A stretch of 64,000 nt of DNA, taken from an uncultured Gammaproteobacteria bacterium. Its GTDB lineage: Bacteria; Pseudomonadota; Gammaproteobacteria; Arenicellales; Poriferihabitantaceae. Positions 63,044-64,000 of this stretch are shown piece by piece; the first letter of the stretch is position 1; each line of letters opens with the position of its first letter. The stretch spans positions 1 through 64,000 of the forward strand of contig CAMYNW010000023.1 in NCBI GenBank assembly GCA_947259885.1, in the 5' to 3' direction. The notes beneath the pieces are model-generated. The model was given only the letters and a program-made list of their open reading frames with translations. It did not search any database and was not told the origin of the DNA. The position numbers and the translations under genes are program-made.

Positions 63044-63889
63044 TTAGATTCCCGAGTTTTCTTGCCGTCGAACCCCGGTCATGGTCCCTTCCGGCAGTGC
63101 TTCGACTGCCTTGCGATCTTGTTCCGGTTGGTTAACGCGTAGTTGCAAACGCCGGTAGTCAAAACCCGCCTCAACCGTCGGCTTCACTACGCGAAAGAAT
63201 GGAGAAACGTCGAAATCCCGAGGCGTGAACAGGCTGTGATGACGGATATGCAGTATTTCCTTTTCAATGTACCAGTCCTTTGAGTGAGGCTGAGATGATT
63301 CTATCTTTGGCAGTATCGGATATCCGATTGACTGAAAAGACTTTGCAATCAATGTCGAGCAAATAGCGCGAGACGGGTCGCCACTGCCCAATGCAATCAT
63401 GCGACGTCTGAACCTGGCTGGTACTGGAGGTGTGGGAAGCAGGTAGCGGGCAAGGTCAAGAACATGTTTAAGATCGTAGTCTTTGCCGATCCCTGCAACC
63501 ATTAGGTTCACCAACCTATCCCGGTCTTCGTCAATGAGATTTACCGGCCTGCATATCCGAGTATTCAAGTTGTAGTAGCGAGAGAGCGGTGATGCAATGA
63601 CTCCTTTTCCTAACTCCGCCTCAATCAGCGGACATGGTTCCCCGTCATCGGTGATGACGCCAGTTTGATCGCCGGCATAGAAAGCGGCGTGAGACCAGGT
63701 CGACTGGGTCAGGTATTTAATCGCATTACTGATTCGAGTGTCTCCCTCCACCAGTAACACATCCCCTGGTACAAGGTAGTGCATCAGTCGTGGAGACTCG
63801 TGGCTTGAAAAGCTCGAGTAACATTTAATAGTTTTGGTCAGGTAATTTGCGAGGCCCTTGCCGATAAGCCTGCGGATCTTAGTCAGCAT
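63044..63889 (-). CDS. YiiX-like permuted NlpC/P60 cysteine amidase
   Basis: 281 residues. The circularly permuted papain-like fold of YiiX/YebB (PF05708) is recognisable by PGDVLLVEGDTRISNAIKYL, the catalytic histidine in TWSHAAFYAG (His67) and the nucleophile cysteine in AICSTLIAKSF (Cys177), in the order His then Cys typical of this group. No signal peptide; the first 25 residues are basic and mildly hydrophobic. It is expected to cleave peptide or lipid amide bonds. Convergent with the kinase gene, only three bases apart. Confidence 0.83.
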   Translation of the reverse strand: MLTKIRRLIGKGLANYLTKTIKCYSSFSSHESPRLMHYLVPGDVLLVEGDTRISNAIKYLTQSTWSHAAFYAGDQTGVITDDGEPCPLIEAELGKGVIASPLSRYYNLNTRICRPVNLIDEDRDRLVNLMVAGIGKDYDLKHVLDLARYLLPTPPVPARFRRRMIALGSGDPSRAICSTLIAKSFQSIGYPILPKIESSQPHSKDWYIEKEILHIRHHSLFTPRDFDVSPFFRVVKPTVEAGFDYRRLQLRVNQPEQDRKAVEALPEGTMTGVRRQENSGI

Positions 63890-63922
63890 CTGCTCAGCAC
63901 TCCGCTGCGAAAAATAAAACGG

Positions 63923-64000
63923 TTAAGATTTGACCTGTCGCTTTTGATTTCGTTCACGTATACCGCGCGTTACCCAGCCAAGAACGAAGCCGGCAACAGC
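63923..64000 (-). CDS. 3' end of an unidentified gene (partial)
   Basis: A reverse-strand frame enters from the right edge and reads AVAGFVLGWVTRGIRERNQK before a few residues and TAA. A hydrophobic stretch followed by a basic tail suggests the last membrane helix and cytoplasmic end of a membrane protein. It lies 33 bases upstream of the YiiX-like gene on the same strand. The family cannot be named from 25 residues. Confidence 0.5.
   Translation of the reverse strand, partial: AVAGFVLGWVTRGIRERNQKRQVKS

Noticed and set aside
1..64000. Search for CRISPR arrays, IS elements, integrases or attachment sites
   Set aside because: No regularly spaced direct repeats, transposase or integrase ORFs or terminal inverted repeats were seen by eye.

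Overview
The window looks like chromosome of an aerobic, heterotrophic gammaproteobacterium, probably free-living and aquatic. The evidence is gene order rather than a marker gene: argH next to lptM-lysA and divergent from an AlgZ/AlgR-type two-component system, a gmk-rpoZ-spoT block, an aa3-type cytochrome c oxidase cluster with the DUF2970, DUF2909 and DUF2244 accessory proteins usual in this class, and bacterial-type ProS. I cannot assign an order with confidence. No tRNA, rRNA, IS element, phage module or CRISPR array was seen.

Layout. 0-4.4 kb is an AT-richer, loosely packed stretch of small or poorly known genes: a START-domain protein, a frameshifted four-helix membrane protein, a 40-residue micro-ORF, a DUF1272 zinc-ribbon protein, a GFA-type protein and membrane proteins. 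4.5-24 kb is mostly housekeeping: a lipoprotein aminopeptidase, cca, a dynamin-like GTPase, VOC/HAD pair, msrB, thioredoxin and a CPA2 antiporter, moaC-moeA, redox enzymes, a cold-shock gene, proS, an ArsN2-like acetyltransferase, an asparaginase and ltaE. 23.7-29 kb holds an orphan Rieske oxygenase and a serine-glyoxylate aminotransferase/GhrA-type reductase set, together with msrA, a DksA-type zinc finger protein and a PuuD-like membrane protein.

29-38 kb is the respiratory locus: DUF2244, cyoE, DUF2970, coxB, ctaD, a 32-residue membrane micro-ORF, ctaG, coxC, DUF2909, SURF1 and a Sco-like thioredoxin-fold protein, followed by coupled sirtuin and glutaredoxin genes. ctaA and a classical sco gene are absent from the locus. 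38-45.7 kb carries algR-algZ, a strong small-RNA (or leader attenuator) candidate in the algZ-argH gap, argH-lptM-lysA, a 5'-nucleotidase, aroE and a thiamine-diphosphokinase-like gene. 45.8-50.3 kb is an RND efflux pair behind three helically phased TGTAAA repeats.

50.9-55.5 kb is again accessory: a 3-hydroxyisobutyrate-dehydrogenase-family enzyme, a methyltransferase, and a secreted protein whose DUF4329-like C-terminal domain carries a JAMM-type metalloprotease motif and which is translationally coupled to a second secreted protein. This pair is the best candidate for an undescribed system. 55.5-61.7 kb is a leftward block, yicC-gmk-rpoZ-spoT-tyrosine phosphatase-L,D-transpeptidase-nagZ, which places stringent response and peptidoglycan remodelling side by side. 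The window ends with a non-RD Ser/Thr kinase convergent with a YiiX-type amidase.
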